Origin: Streptococcus anginosus | GTDB lineage: Bacteria > Bacillota > Bacilli > Lactobacillales > Streptococcaceae | Direction: 5' to 3' | DNA: 64,000 bases | Assembly (NCBI RefSeq): GCF_900636475.1 | Contig: NZ_LR134283.1 | Coordinates: 1,426,001 to 1,490,000 of the forward strand | Position numbers and translations under genes: made by a program | The notes under the pieces: model-generated | Seen by the model: the letters and a program-made list of their open reading frames with translations, nothing else | The model's database searches: none | Told to the model about the DNA's origin: nothing | Shown here: in pieces, positions 7,537 to 16,568 of the stretch | Numbering within the stretch: position 1 is the stretch's first letter | How the letters are laid out: the number at the start of each line of letters is the position of its first letter

Positions 7537-8574
7537 TTATTTAGTTGTTGCATGATAAATGGTCGTGCTGGTAAAAATCTCACTCGCTTTTAAGATAACA
7601 TCTGCTTTCAAGTCGCTATGAATCGCATCAGGAAGTGCCTGAGTTTCCAGAGCTAAGCCGTTGTGCTGGATCATGGGATGTCCATTTAAAATGACCGTAT
7701 CATCTACAAAATTTGCTGAATAAGTCACTAGGCATGGCGCACTTGTTTTAAACGTCAAAAAGCGACCTGACTTCGGATCGTACAAAGAACCAGCCCTATC
7801 CTCTTGCTTGTTTAAAGCAAATGGATGATCCAAACCTGATACAATCTGAATCTGCTCATCTTGATTGGCAAAAATATCCTTCATAGAAACGCCTTGGCAA
7901 AGCTGTTTTACAAAGTTATGTTCTAAATCTGATATTTTAGCAGGTATTCCATCTGGTGCGATAGGATAGACACCGAGAGTATTCAGCTGCAAAATACAAT
8001 GATCAATTGGCTGATTGAAATCGCCTGTTAAGTTAAAGTAACTGTGATTGGTTGGATTGACCAAGGTATCCTTGTCCGTCTGGACTTGGTAAGAAACTTC
8101 TAATTCGCCTATCTCCGTTAAAGCATAGGAAACCCAGACTTTCAGATTTCCCGGAAAACCACCAGTGCCATCTACACGCTCGGTGTAAAAAGTAATGCCT
8201 TCATTCGTGACCTCTTCCACTTGAAAAATGGCACTATCCCAGCCAGTAGAACCACTATGATTGCAATTTTCTGCATTATTGACCTCTAACTGATAGGTTT
8301 CACCATTCAGCTCAAACTGTGCTTTTGTAATCCGTCCTGCAACTGGTCCGACGCTTGCACCATATTTAGGGCTGTTGCCTACATAGGCATCAAAATGATC
8401 AAACCCCACCACGATATTTGCAAATTCAAGATTTTTGTCCGGAGTGACATACTCTAAGACAGTCGCACCATAAGTCATGACTTTCAAACGATAGCCCAAG
8501 TCATTTTCAAATGTGTAAGCAACAATATCTTTTCCTTGAAATGTTCCAAAAATAGCTTCTTGATAAGATTTCAT
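7537..8574 (-). CDS. galM: Aldose 1-epimerase (mutarotase) GalM
   Basis: GalM interconverts the alpha and beta anomers of galactose and glucose in the cytoplasm. The protein is 345 residues. It shows galactose mutarotase signatures: GPVAGRI, the active-site His in NPTNHSYFNL and the second His in SGLDHPFAL. It is the last gene of the galactoside operon, as galM is in the pneumococcal bgaC operon, and a strong terminator follows. Beta-galactose released by BgaC needs this step before alpha-specific kinases can use it. Confidence 0.95.
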   Translation of the reverse strand: MKSYQEAIFGTFQGKDIVAYTFENDLGYRLKVMTYGATVLEYVTPDKNLEFANIVVGFDHFDAYVGNSPKYGASVGPVAGRITKAQFELNGETYQLEVNNAENCNHSGSTGWDSAIFQVEEVTNEGITFYTERVDGTGGFPGNLKVWVSYALTEIGELEVSYQVQTDKDTLVNPTNHSYFNLTGDFNQPIDHCILQLNTLGVYPIAPDGIPAKISDLEHNFVKQLCQGVSMKDIFANQDEQIQIVSGLDHPFALNKQEDRAGSLYDPKSGRFLTFKTSAPCLVTYSANFVDDTVILNGHPMIQHNGLALETQALPDAIHSDLKADVILKASEIFTSTTIYHATTK

Positions 8575-8616
8575 ACAACTTTCCTTGTTTTTATTACAAA
8601 TTTATGTTTTCCTCTT

Positions 8617-9618
8617 TTAAATCTCTAGCTTTTCCGTCCACGAAACGGCTGTTTCACGTAAAACATGATTCAAGTCTTCAATATTTTGACGCCCCGTTTC
8701 ATCAAGCCAAGCTTTGGCTGCTTCTGCTCCTTGATTAGCAAAGACGGTAACAGCTTCTTTCCAAGTCGCACGACCGCAAAGGACTCCATTGAATTGAGAA
8801 CCTGCTTCATGCGCCACTTTGAGCGTTTCCTGGAAAAGCTCTGCGCTAACTCCAGCACTCAGGAAAATAAAGGGCAGGTGAGTTGCATCAGACTGCTCTT
8901 TGAAAAATGTCTTGGCTTCCGCAAGGCTGTAGACAGGTTCAACCCCGCCTTTCGTAAACCCTTCGACAAAATTCATATTGACCGGTACTTCCACTTTCAA
9001 GACATCAACATTGTAGCGCGGATTTGAAAAGAGCTTCATGGCTTCATTGACCTTGTGCGGTTTTACTTTCGCATAATCTGCATCTACTACATTATCACGC
9101 TTTGCATCATACGTCAAGATTTCAAGGAAATAAGGAATGTTTTCTGCCACACATTCACTTCCCACGCGCTCTACCCAGGCTTGCTTGATGTCATTGATTT
9201 CAGGTTTGTCATCTACATCATAGTAAATCAAAACCTTGACTGCATCACCGCCTAGTTCTTTAATGCGTTTGACTGACCAATTTAGTAGCAAGTCTGGCAA
9301 GCGACCTTCTGTTGTCGCATCATAACCTGTTTTTTCATAGGCAACGATAAGACCGCATTCTGGCGCACGTAATTGGGTAGCAGGTACACCGAATTCTGGA
9401 TCTAAAAGGATAGAAGTTGCATACGGAGTCAACTGACTGGAAATCAATTGTTTAAATTCAATGAGCGCTTCATTTCCTGATACAGCATGTGTGCCACTTG
9501 CCAGCATTTTTTTCAACGAACCTCTCTGGTCAATCGCCAAAGCTCCAATAATGTCATTTTCATCTGAAAGATTCTTTAAGTGTGCTAATTTTTCATGACT
9601 AATCCTTAATTTTTCCAT
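8617..9618 (-). CDS. lacD: Tagatose 1,6-bisphosphate aldolase LacD
   Basis: LacD cleaves tagatose-1,6-bisphosphate to dihydroxyacetone phosphate and glyceraldehyde-3-phosphate, the last step of the tagatose pathway. From the ATG at 9618 ([11 protein letters not shown], preceded by GGAAGGA) it has 333 residues, close to streptococcal LacD. The longer frame starting at 9672 lies inside agaS and is rejected. It is a class I TIM-barrel aldolase, with [15 protein letters not shown] early and [12 protein letters not shown] around the Schiff-base region. It sits between agaS and galM. From memory, the equivalent pneumococcal operon has agaS directly followed by galM, so lacD here supplies a local aldolase. 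Confidence 0.95.
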   Translation of the reverse strand: MEKLRISHEKLAHLKNLSDENDIIGALAIDQRGSLKKMLASGTHAVSGNEALIEFKQLISSQLTPYATSILLDPEFGVPATQLRAPECGLIVAYEKTGYDATTEGRLPDLLLNWSVKRIKELGGDAVKVLIYYDVDDKPEINDIKQAWVERVGSECVAENIPYFLEILTYDAKRDNVVDADYAKVKPHKVNEAMKLFSNPRYNVDVLKVEVPVNMNFVEGFTKGGVEPVYSLAEAKTFFKEQSDATHLPFIFLSAGVSAELFQETLKVAHEAGSQFNGVLCGRATWKEAVTVFANQGAEAAKAWLDETGRQNIEDLNHVLRETAVSWTEKLEI

Positions 9619-9628
9619 GGATTCCTTC

Positions 9629-10798
9629 CTATTCTTTGTCAAATGAGTGAATGATGACGCCTTGTACAACACGGTTGACGGTGCCTGTCGGAGACGGTGT
9701 GTCTGGACGATTTTTCACCTTGAGGGCTGTCAACAAAGCAAATAATTGACCATAAACAATATAAGGGAATACGCGATAAACATCATCTGCTAGCTGTTGA
9801 CTAGAAAGAATGACTTGTTCAACATTTTCCAAATCTTCTTTTTGTTCTGTCAATAAAATTACCTTGCGGGCAATCTCATCTCCGACTACTTCTCGTACTA
9901 AGTCAAGGTCGTATAATTTGGTGTAGGGATCTGTCGATCCAAACACCACAACGACCGTCTTTTCATTCACTAACGACTTTGGACCGTGACGGAATCCGAC
10001 TGGGCTTTCATACATGGTCGCCACTTGTCCTGCTGTCAATTCTAAAATTTTCAGCTGAGCTTCATGCGCCAAGCCAAAGAAGGGACCTGCTCCTAAGTAA
10101 ATGACACGGTTGTAATCTAAGGAAACAATCTCTTGAATCGCTTCTGCTGAGTCCAGCACTTCTTGACTCAATGTCATCAATGCAGAAACTTTTTCGGCTT
10201 TTGCAGCTAAATCTGCTTTGTCAAAGACGAGCAAGGCTGTCAACATCATAGACGTAAAGCTCGATGTCATGGCAAAGCCAGCATCATTTGACGGCGAAGG
10301 TTGGAGCAAGAGCAAATTGCGTTCGTCACCGTGTGCTTGCTGGGCTAATTTACCTTCTGCTGCACATGTAATCGTGATTTGGTAAAGTTCCTCAACTATG
10401 TCTTTTGCCAAGTCAACTGCCGCAACACTCTCTGGTGAATTGCCGCTACGGGCAAAAGAAACCAAAATAGTTGGTACTTCCTTGTGCAGATAAGCAAGCG
10501 GGTTAGCGACAACATCTGTCGTTGCAATGGCATTAAAGTTCCACTTGCGTTCATCGTAAATCTTTCTGAAATAAGGGAGAAGTGTTTCTCCGACATAGGC
10601 TGAAGTTCCAGCGCCTGTCAAAATAACCTTGATATAATCATACTTTTCATCAATATTATTCAGAAAAGCTGCAATCTCATCAGCTTGCGCTTTATAATTT
10701 TCAAAAGCCGTCTGCCAAACTTGTGGCTGTTGATAGATTTCCCGTGTGGTGATTTCCGCACCTAATTCAATCAAGTCTTCCTTTGTATAATCTAGCAT
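9629..10798 (-). CDS. agaS: SIS-domain sugar isomerase/deaminase AgaS
   Basis: AgaS-family proteins convert amino-sugar or ketose phosphates, for example galactosamine-6-phosphate to tagatose-6-phosphate. The 389-residue protein has two SIS domains: the first around [13 protein letters not shown] and [12 protein letters not shown], the second around [15 protein letters not shown] with [12 protein letters not shown]. Start ATG 10798 follows AAAGGAGACCC. It lies between the PTS IIA gene and lacD, which fits feeding tagatose phosphates into LacD. Whether the physiological substrate is an amino sugar or galactose-derived is not decided by sequence. Confidence 0.9.
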   Translation of the reverse strand: MLDYTKEDLIELGAEITTREIYQQPQVWQTAFENYKAQADEIAAFLNNIDEKYDYIKVILTGAGTSAYVGETLLPYFRKIYDERKWNFNAIATTDVVANPLAYLHKEVPTILVSFARSGNSPESVAAVDLAKDIVEELYQITITCAAEGKLAQQAHGDERNLLLLQPSPSNDAGFAMTSSFTSMMLTALLVFDKADLAAKAEKVSALMTLSQEVLDSAEAIQEIVSLDYNRVIYLGAGPFFGLAHEAQLKILELTAGQVATMYESPVGFRHGPKSLVNEKTVVVVFGSTDPYTKLYDLDLVREVVGDEIARKVILLTEQKEDLENVEQVILSSQQLADDVYRVFPYIVYGQLFALLTALKVKNRPDTPSPTGTVNRVVQGVIIHSFDKE

Positions 10799-10838
10799 GG
10801 GTCTCCTTTCTGCTTTGCAATGCTAACTAAAAGAAAGG

Positions 10839-10920
10839 GAGCGGGAAAATGATGATTTTAAAGAAATCCATTTTCTTGCCCCAGCCCCCTTAATTATACA
10901 AATTGCTCATTGGAGCAATT
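10839..10920. repeat. Intra-operon hairpin elements between PTS IIA and agaS
   Basis: The 166-bp spacer inside the operon holds two stem-loops. One has GGGAGCGGGAAAATG (from 10839) facing CCATTTTC...GCCCCAGCCCCC (to 10890). It resembles the GGGAGTGGGA-type dispersed hairpins common in streptococcal intergenic DNA. The other is ATTGCTC/GAGCAAT at about 10902-10920. They could be a small dispersed repeat, an mRNA processing or stability site, or a partial terminator lowering agaS expression. Confidence 0.5.
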
Positions 10921-10964
10921 CAAGCAAGGACGTGTTTTCCAGCGACTATTAGCTGGACACTCCT

Positions 10965-11369
10965 TTATTCATCTTCGTCATCGTTCATTTCTGCTAATAC
11001 ATCATTGACTTTCACGATGTATTTGTTCGCTTTTTCGATATATTTTGCTTCAACGCCAGTCAGGGCAGAATTGATAAATTCAATCACCATTGGCATATTC
11101 ATCCCTGCATAAAGTTCAATTTGGAGTCCTTCCAAAATCAGACGGCTAACGACATTGCAAGGTGTTCCACCAAGCAGGTCGGCAAAGACTATATAATCAT
11201 CTAAATCTTTTACAGTCGCTGAAAATTTAGCAGTAAAGTCGTCTATTCCTTCCTCTGGAAGCAGAGGAACTGTATGAATGAAGTCCAGTGGCCCCATAAT
11301 CATTTCGGTGCTTTTTTTCAATTCTTCACAAAAGCGACCGTGACTGACCAATACAAGTTGTTTTGTCAT
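10965..11369 (-). CDS. Mannose-family PTS component IIA
   Basis: Cytoplasmic EIIA domain of 134 residues that accepts phosphate from HPr and passes it to IIB. The phosphorylated His is predicted at residue 10 in LVLVSHGRF. The FADLLGGTPCN segment is typical of the mannose/fructose/sorbose family. It is the last of four PTS genes (IIB-IIC-IID-IIA), as in the pneumococcal bgaC locus. The C-terminus ends in an acidic run. Confidence 0.95.
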   Translation of the reverse strand: MTKQLVLVSHGRFCEELKKSTEMIMGPLDFIHTVPLLPEEGIDDFTAKFSATVKDLDDYIVFADLLGGTPCNVVSRLILEGLQIELYAGMNMPMVIEFINSALTGVEAKYIEKANKYIVKVNDVLAEMNDDEDE

Positions 11370-11386
11370 TTATAGAGAAGCTCCTT

Positions 11387-12214
11387 TTAGACACCTAAGA
11401 TTGGTGTATGAGTAAAGTGTGAAAGTGCAGAAACACCAATTGCAATAATAATCACGATAAAGATTGCTTTTGTTGAATTCATACCTTTTTTACCAAGCAG
11501 CCAATAAACAAATCCAGTAAACAATGCCGGAACCAAACGCGGGAAGATTTTATCCAATGTTTCTTGAAGATTGAAGGTTACACCACCAAAACTTTGTGTA
11601 TAGGTAAATTTAAAGTTAATCATCGTAGCAATCAAGGCAGCCACCATGAAAACACCAAGAACTGTTGCAGCATCTGTGATTGCGGACAATTTATCCTGCA
11701 TCGTTGTAACTAATTTGACGCCTTCTTTGTGGGCAAATTCTAATTGTTTCCAACGGAAAACGTTAATCGCAATCGTTACTCCTATCCAAAGGAAAATACC
11801 AAGAGGATTGCCATCAATGGCAAGACCTGCTGCCAAGCCACCCATGATTGCAGGAATAGTTGAACCAAAAATCGCATCACCAATCGCTGCAAATGGACCC
11901 ATTAACCCAGTTTTAATCCCTGTAACAGTATCTTTAGCCGCAACCCCTTCATTTTCTTCAAGCGCAAGGTCAATCCCTGTCACCAAAGTATGGAAAAAGT
12001 TAGACGTGTTGAAAAATTGCGTATGTGTTCGCATCATTTCTTTTAATTCTGGCGTACCATCACCGTATATCTTACGCAACTGCGGCAAAATCATATAGAG
12101 ATAACCTGATGCTTGCATACGCTCGTAGTTCCAACCCCATTGGAAAGTAAAGAGACTACGACGGTTGATTTGTTTAAAATCTTCTTTTGTTAATTTGTAA
12201 TTAGAGTTCGTCAT
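11387..12214 (-). CDS. Mannose-family PTS component IID
   Basis: Membrane subunit of the sugar-specific PTS permease, 275 residues from the ATG at 12214 (MTNSNYKLTKEDF). That start lies inside the end of IIC, giving a 14-bp overlap typical of coupled translation. The longer frame to 12250 is not supported. Recognisable IID features are FQWGWNYERMQASGYLYMILPQL near the start, GLMGPFAAIGDAIFGSTIPAI in the middle and a hydrophobic C-terminus. It forms the sugar channel with IIC. Confidence 0.94.
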   Translation of the reverse strand: MTNSNYKLTKEDFKQINRRSLFTFQWGWNYERMQASGYLYMILPQLRKIYGDGTPELKEMMRTHTQFFNTSNFFHTLVTGIDLALEENEGVAAKDTVTGIKTGLMGPFAAIGDAIFGSTIPAIMGGLAAGLAIDGNPLGIFLWIGVTIAINVFRWKQLEFAHKEGVKLVTTMQDKLSAITDAATVLGVFMVAALIATMINFKFTYTQSFGGVTFNLQETLDKIFPRLVPALFTGFVYWLLGKKGMNSTKAIFIVIIIAIGVSALSHFTHTPILGV

Positions 12215-13094
12215 CGTCAATTTCCCCACTTTCTGATTGTTCTGCAGCAACAGTCACGACTTGTTTATTAGTCGCATTTTTATAGTTGATTGTTGCCAAG
12301 GCAAAGCCAATAATCGCAATCCCAATCATTGGTAGGCCTTCAAATTTTGCGCCCCCAAGAGCTGTAGCGATTTGTTTGACAGCTCCTGAAGCAGCTGCCA
12401 ATGTTGAAATATAGTCAAAAACAACTTTCAACATAGCTGTAATGGCAAAACCTAAACCAAGATAATGGAGATTTTTCTTGACTGGAAGGTAACGAAGCAA
12501 AATTGCAAAACCGACACCAGGAAGCATTTTACCTGCAAGAATCAATCTATCTGCGATCCATTGTGCATTATTGGCAAGCCAGTCTGAGAAGGCTTTTACA
12601 GCGTCTCCACCGAGCCACAAAGCCAGAAATACTGGAAGGGCACGTGAAAGTCCCCACGGAATGGCACCGAGTAAGTAATTGCGTTCAATGCCTTTGTAGT
12701 CAAATTTTTCAACTGCTGCATCAATCCGATGTGCAAAGTAAGTCGTAGAGAAACGTCCAAGAACGTCTGTGTAAACCAGCAGTGCTGCTACCGGAACGGC
12801 AATAGCTGAAATAGCGAGTTCTGATTTCATACCTGTTGCCACAGAGAATGCTGTTGCAAGAACCGCACCAGAAGTTGCGTCAATCCGAGAGGCACCACCG
12901 AATGTACCAACCCCAAGCACAACGAGTTGGAGACTACCACCAATAAACAAACCAGTCTTCAAATCTCCCATGACCAGACCAGTGATAAAACCTGCAAAAA
13001 CGGGGGAGCCTGCTGATGAGTTAATCGTCAACTCATCCAAAATTTGATACGCTGAATACAGCGTCAGTAAGAGAATTTGCCACCATTGTATCAT
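12201..13094 (-). CDS. Mannose-family PTS component IIC
   Basis: Polytopic permease subunit of 297 residues. It starts MIQWWQILLLTLYSAYQ and contains the family segments GLVMGDLKTGLFIGGSLQL and GVGTFGGASRID. Several hydrophobic helices are followed by an acidic tail (GEIDDDEL) where the IID gene begins. It is cotranscribed with IIB (18-bp gap) and with IID (overlap). Substrate is inferred from context as galactose, galactosamine or a BgaC product such as Gal-beta-1,3-linked sugar. Confidence 0.94.
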   Translation of the reverse strand: MIQWWQILLLTLYSAYQILDELTINSSAGSPVFAGFITGLVMGDLKTGLFIGGSLQLVVLGVGTFGGASRIDATSGAVLATAFSVATGMKSELAISAIAVPVAALLVYTDVLGRFSTTYFAHRIDAAVEKFDYKGIERNYLLGAIPWGLSRALPVFLALWLGGDAVKAFSDWLANNAQWIADRLILAGKMLPGVGFAILLRYLPVKKNLHYLGLGFAITAMLKVVFDYISTLAAASGAVKQIATALGGAKFEGLPMIGIAIIGFALATINYKNATNKQVVTVAAEQSESGEIDDDEL

Positions 13095-13112
13095 AACAAT
13101 GACCTCCTAAAT

Positions 13113-13589
13113 TTATTTCAATAATTTCATAAAGTCTTCAACTGGATCATTTGGAACCATTTGAGCTGTTATTGTTACACCTTTTTCATGCAACTTGTTA
13201 AATACTGCTACGTCTTCATCTACCACGTTAATTGAGCGTGTGATAGAACGCGTTTCAGATGTCTGCGACATATTGCCTACATTGAGTGTTTCAATTGGCA
13301 CGCCTGCTTCTACTAATTTCAAAAAGCGGTCTGGCTTTCTCGCAACAATGAGCAGGCGTTGGCTATCATATTTGCCGGCTAGAATATTTTCTGCTGCTTT
13401 TGCAACTGGTAAAACACTCAATTTCACACCAGCTGGTGTCGCCAATTTCAAGCCGCTTTTTTCAATAGTATTTTCTGCTACTTCATCATCTACGACCATG
13501 ATACGTGAGATGTTTAATTTTGTAGTCCAAAGATTGGCTACTTGCCCATGGATCAAACGTCCATCAATCCGATTCCCTACAATTGTCAT
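13113..13589 (-). CDS. Mannose-family PTS component IIB
   Basis: Cytoplasmic IIB subunit of 158 residues that takes phosphate from IIA and phosphorylates the incoming sugar. The phospho-His is predicted at residue 14 in RIDGRLIHGQV. MVVDDEVAEN and VPNDPVEDFMKLL are typical of the sorbose/mannose IIB family. The ATG overlaps the bgaC stop by 4 bp (ATGA), so it is translationally coupled to the galactosidase. Confidence 0.95.
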   Translation of the reverse strand: MTIVGNRIDGRLIHGQVANLWTTKLNISRIMVVDDEVAENTIEKSGLKLATPAGVKLSVLPVAKAAENILAGKYDSQRLLIVARKPDRFLKLVEAGVPIETLNVGNMSQTSETRSITRSINVVDEDVAVFNKLHEKGVTITAQMVPNDPVEDFMKLLK

Positions 13590-15373
13590 AATTTTGCCCC
13601 CTTTATTGTTTTAAATGTAGGTTTGTGAACTAAATGAATAAATTCGTTGTTTTTCCCTTCGGTTTCAAAAATGATAATTCGATTTTGTCCGAGTTTTAAC
13701 AAACTATGTGGAATATACAGCGATAAGGTCGGTCCGACGTCCCAGAAGCGACCAATATTGATACCGTTGACAAAAACAATTCCTTTACCAAAGTGGGTCA
13801 AATCAATATACGTGTCTTTAAGCGCTTTCAATTCAACATCAAACGCATAGAAAGCTGGCTGTTTTTCATGCCATTCTTTCGTGAAATCAATTTTTTCTGG
13901 GTGCTTGAAATCCAGCACATACTGTTTCCAATGGAGCATAAAGTGCAAATCCTTGCAGACTCCAGTCCGAATGCCCTTGTGTTGCGTCTCTGCCAACAGT
14001 TTGTGCCCATAATTGACACGCCCCATGTTTTCTATCAAAATATCAATCTGATGCGTGGATTGCTTCTGCCGGGGAACAAAGATGTCTTCGCCGATTTCTG
14101 TCTGGTACTGAGTTGTAATACGGTTTCCATCTACAAAAAGTTGCATCCGATCACGCCCATCGATGACACGAATCCGTTCCTCGTCCGCATCCCATTCCGC
14201 TTCTGTACGATAGAGTAGATAGCCAACATTTTGTCTCAGCTCCTCCATGTTCATAGGGTACAGACTTTCGATTGGCTGCGCTACATCTTCTAAGGTTTCA
14301 AATAAACTAACTTTCTCACTAAGCGGAATATCCTTTAACTCAAACGATTCTTTTACCAAAGGTTCCATTTGTGGATATTCTGGATAATATTTTTTTAACA
14401 TTCGCTGAATAGCAAAGTATTTAGGCGTTGGGTTTCCTTGTTCATCAAGGAGAGCTTCATAATCATAAGACGTCACTTGTGGCAGGTCAATGCTTCCTCG
14501 CGCTGAACAGCCATTCATGAAACCAAAATTGGTTCCTCCGTGAAACATATAAAGATTGATACTGCCTTGTTGTAAGACTTCGTGAACTGCTTCAGCCAAC
14601 TCTTCTGGATCTCGCGTGACAATTGGCTCCTTCCAACGATTGAACCAGCCGTCCCAAAACTCCATACACATGAGTGCCCACTTCTTGCCATGCTCATCAA
14701 AGAATTCCTGCATCTGCGCGAAATTTTCTTTTGCTTTGGAGCCAAAGTTCCCCGTTACAAATACATCATCCTCAATAAGCGTTCCTGCCCGTAAGGTGCC
14801 TCGCCAAGGCCCGTCCGATGTAAAGAGCGGACAAGTCACACCTCGCTCTAGCATCATATCTCGAACAGCTCTCAAATATTCCTTATCTTCGCCATACGAG
14901 CCATATTCATTTTCAACCTGCATCATGAGAATGTTGCCGCCATTTTCCAAAAGATGCGGGACTAAGCGCGGAAGCAATTCATCATAATAGCTAGCAACTG
15001 CGACAAAATAAGCAGGGTCAGAAGAACGAATTCTCATCTCCTCCTTCAAAAGCCAAGCCGGCAAACCACCAAATTCCCATTCTGCACAAATATAAGGTGA
15101 CGGACGAAGTAAGGCATACAAGCCTAAATCTTGAGCAATTTGAAGAAATTTCTCCAAATCCAAGATCCCCTCAAAGCAAAACTGCCCTTTCTGAGGTTCA
15201 TGGACGTTCCATGGAATGTAGGTTTCTACCGTATTAAAACCTAGAGCTTTCAAATTATAAAGCGAATGATACCAATCATCTGGCTGAATCCGAAAATAAT
15301 GAATGGCACCAGACAATATTTTAAAAGGCTGTTGATTCAGATAAAATTCTTCTTTAATCTCAAATCTTGCCAA
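13586..15373 (-). CDS. bgaC: Glycoside hydrolase family 35 beta-galactosidase BgaC
   Basis: BgaC is known in pneumococcus as a beta-galactosidase specific for terminal Gal-beta-1,3-GlcNAc on host glycans. A TIM barrel begins LARFEIKEEFYLNQQPFKIL. The acid/base Glu lies in QVENEYGSYG and the nucleophile Glu in MCMEFWDGWFNRW. Galactose-binding-like beta domains follow. No signal peptide or sortase motif is visible. I chose the TTG at 15373. AAGGA lies 6-7 bases before it, and it gives 595 residues, the length I recall for pneumococcal BgaC. Alternatives are an ATG at 15391 and a TTG at 15406. It is first in the PTS-agaS-lacD-galM operon. Confidence 0.9.
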   Translation of the reverse strand: MARFEIKEEFYLNQQPFKILSGAIHYFRIQPDDWYHSLYNLKALGFNTVETYIPWNVHEPQKGQFCFEGILDLEKFLQIAQDLGLYALLRPSPYICAEWEFGGLPAWLLKEEMRIRSSDPAYFVAVASYYDELLPRLVPHLLENGGNILMMQVENEYGSYGEDKEYLRAVRDMMLERGVTCPLFTSDGPWRGTLRAGTLIEDDVFVTGNFGSKAKENFAQMQEFFDEHGKKWALMCMEFWDGWFNRWKEPIVTRDPEELAEAVHEVLQQGSINLYMFHGGTNFGFMNGCSARGSIDLPQVTSYDYEALLDEQGNPTPKYFAIQRMLKKYYPEYPQMEPLVKESFELKDIPLSEKVSLFETLEDVAQPIESLYPMNMEELRQNVGYLLYRTEAEWDADEERIRVIDGRDRMQLFVDGNRITTQYQTEIGEDIFVPRQKQSTHQIDILIENMGRVNYGHKLLAETQHKGIRTGVCKDLHFMLHWKQYVLDFKHPEKIDFTKEWHEKQPAFYAFDVELKALKDTYIDLTHFGKGIVFVNGINIGRFWDVGPTLSLYIPHSLLKLGQNRIIIFETEGKNNEFIHLVHKPTFKTIKGAKL

Positions 15374-15408
15374 ATCATTTCCTTCTTTCATACAACAAAT
15401 CTTCAATT

Positions 15409-15458
15409 TTGCAATCGTTTACATTGGTTAATATAATATATTTTGTATGAAATGTCAA
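15409..15458 (-). promoter_or_regulatory. bgaC operon promoter with perfect cre site
   Basis: On the minus strand TTGACA (15458-15453), 17 bp, TATATT (15435-15430) forms a good sigma-A promoter. Just downstream of the expected start, TTGCAATCGTTTACA (15409-15423, plus orientation) matches the CcpA cre consensus at every defined base. A roadblock or repression by CcpA at about +5 to +20 is expected. The divergent GntR regulator probably binds in the same 180-bp spacer, but I cannot name its site. Confidence 0.8.
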
Positions 15459-15549
15459 TAGTTTTTGAAAAATTTAATAAATTTAACCATTTTAAGAAAA
15501 ATTATGGTAAAATTTTTTATGAGAGGGAAGCGAAAGAGAGGTGAATAAC

Positions 15550-16266
15550 ATGGCAATCCCTAAATACCAATACATTAAAGACGAACTCAAAAGCAAGATT
15601 ATCTCAGGTCAATTTGAGAATGGAGATAAATTTTATACAGAAGCTGAGCTAATCACAATGTACGATGTGAGTTCTATTACTGTTGTCAGAGCTTTAAATG
15701 AGCTAGCAAAAGACGGATATATCATTCGCCAACAAGGAAAAGGAACATTTGTGTCGCGCGCGCGTAAGCACAAACTCGTTGAATTTTCTGACGTTGAGAT
15801 ATTTCCTACCCAAAATGATCAAGTGACCGTTTTATCGATCGAGCGCGGAAACGACTTGAAATTTCTTGATAAGTTAGATTTGAAGGGACATCAATTTTAC
15901 TATAAAATCGAGAGACTTCGTAAAGCAAAAGATACCCCTTACATCTATCATCAATCCTATATCCCAGAGCAATATATCAATGCAAATTATCCAAATCTTG
16001 AATATTATAGCTCTATCTACAACCGCTTTAAACAAGACTATCATATCCACATGAATGATGAGCACTTTGAAGAAACCAATGAAATTATCTTCCCGACACC
16101 AGAAGCTGTTGCAACATTACTGGATATTGACACAAACTTCCCGACCGTCTTCCAAGTAAAAACAACACAGTTAGAAAGCACAGGGCAAATTTTAGAGTAT
16201 AGCGAAGCCTACAAACGTGGCGATTTCTTTAAAATCAAGTTCGTGTCACGCAGTGGAAATCACTAA
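15550..16266 (+). CDS. GntR/HutC-family transcriptional regulator of the bga operon
   Basis: A DNA-binding repressor-type protein of 238 residues. The N-terminal winged helix (about residues 5-72) contains SSITVVRALNELAKDGYIIR and QQGKGTFVSR. The C-terminal UTRA ligand-binding domain covers about 90-235. I prefer the ATG at 15550 (MAIPKYQYIK) over the GTG at 15541, because GAGAGGTG provides the ribosome site. It is divergent from bgaC, the same arrangement as the pneumococcal regulator beside bgaC. The effector is probably a sugar phosphate of this pathway. An extended -10 (TGGTAAAAT) lies upstream near 15504-15512. Confidence 0.92.
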   Translation: MAIPKYQYIKDELKSKIISGQFENGDKFYTEAELITMYDVSSITVVRALNELAKDGYIIRQQGKGTFVSRARKHKLVEFSDVEIFPTQNDQVTVLSIERGNDLKFLDKLDLKGHQFYYKIERLRKAKDTPYIYHQSYIPEQYINANYPNLEYYSSIYNRFKQDYHIHMNDEHFEETNEIIFPTPEAVATLLDIDTNFPTVFQVKTTQLESTGQILEYSEAYKRGDFFKIKFVSRSGNH

Positions 16267-16279
16267 TTATTTTTTACGT

Positions 16280-16312
16280 AAAGAACATCTGAATGCCAGT
16301 TGTTCTTTTTTA
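16280..16312 (+). terminator. Terminator of the GntR gene
   Basis: AAAGAACA (16280-16287) pairs with TGTTCTTT (16301-16308), and TTTTTA follows. It lies 14 bases after the regulator stop codon. Confidence 0.85.
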
Positions 16313-16386
16313 TATCTTGAGATTATTATAACCTATCTAGACCAATTTTGAAACAAAAAAGTACTATTTCGAAAAAAATATATACT

Positions 16387-16430
16387 AAACACGAGACAAA
16401 CTACTGTTCATCTCGCGTTTGTTTTATTTT
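16387..16430. terminator. Second hairpin in the gntR-glpF spacer
   Basis: AAACACGAGA (16387-16396) faces TCTCGCGTTT (16411-16420), with a T-rich plus-strand tail. It may back up termination for the GntR gene or end glpF transcripts from the other side. The rest of the 302-bp spacer (16267-16568) is AT-rich and shows no gene. Confidence 0.5.
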
Positions 16431-16568
16431 AGGGAACTATATCGCAGTTTACACCAATCACAATATGTAGTATTTTGAAACAAGATTTTTGTAAATTTGA
16501 CAATCATACTTTGTGGTTGTGTACAAGTATATAATTCCTTTATTTTAAATATCTTGCCTTTGATATTC

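Noticed and set aside
16495-16533. TTGACA and TATAAT before the glpF end on the plus strand
   Set aside because: The spacing is about 27 bp, too long for a promoter, and no plus-strand gene follows.
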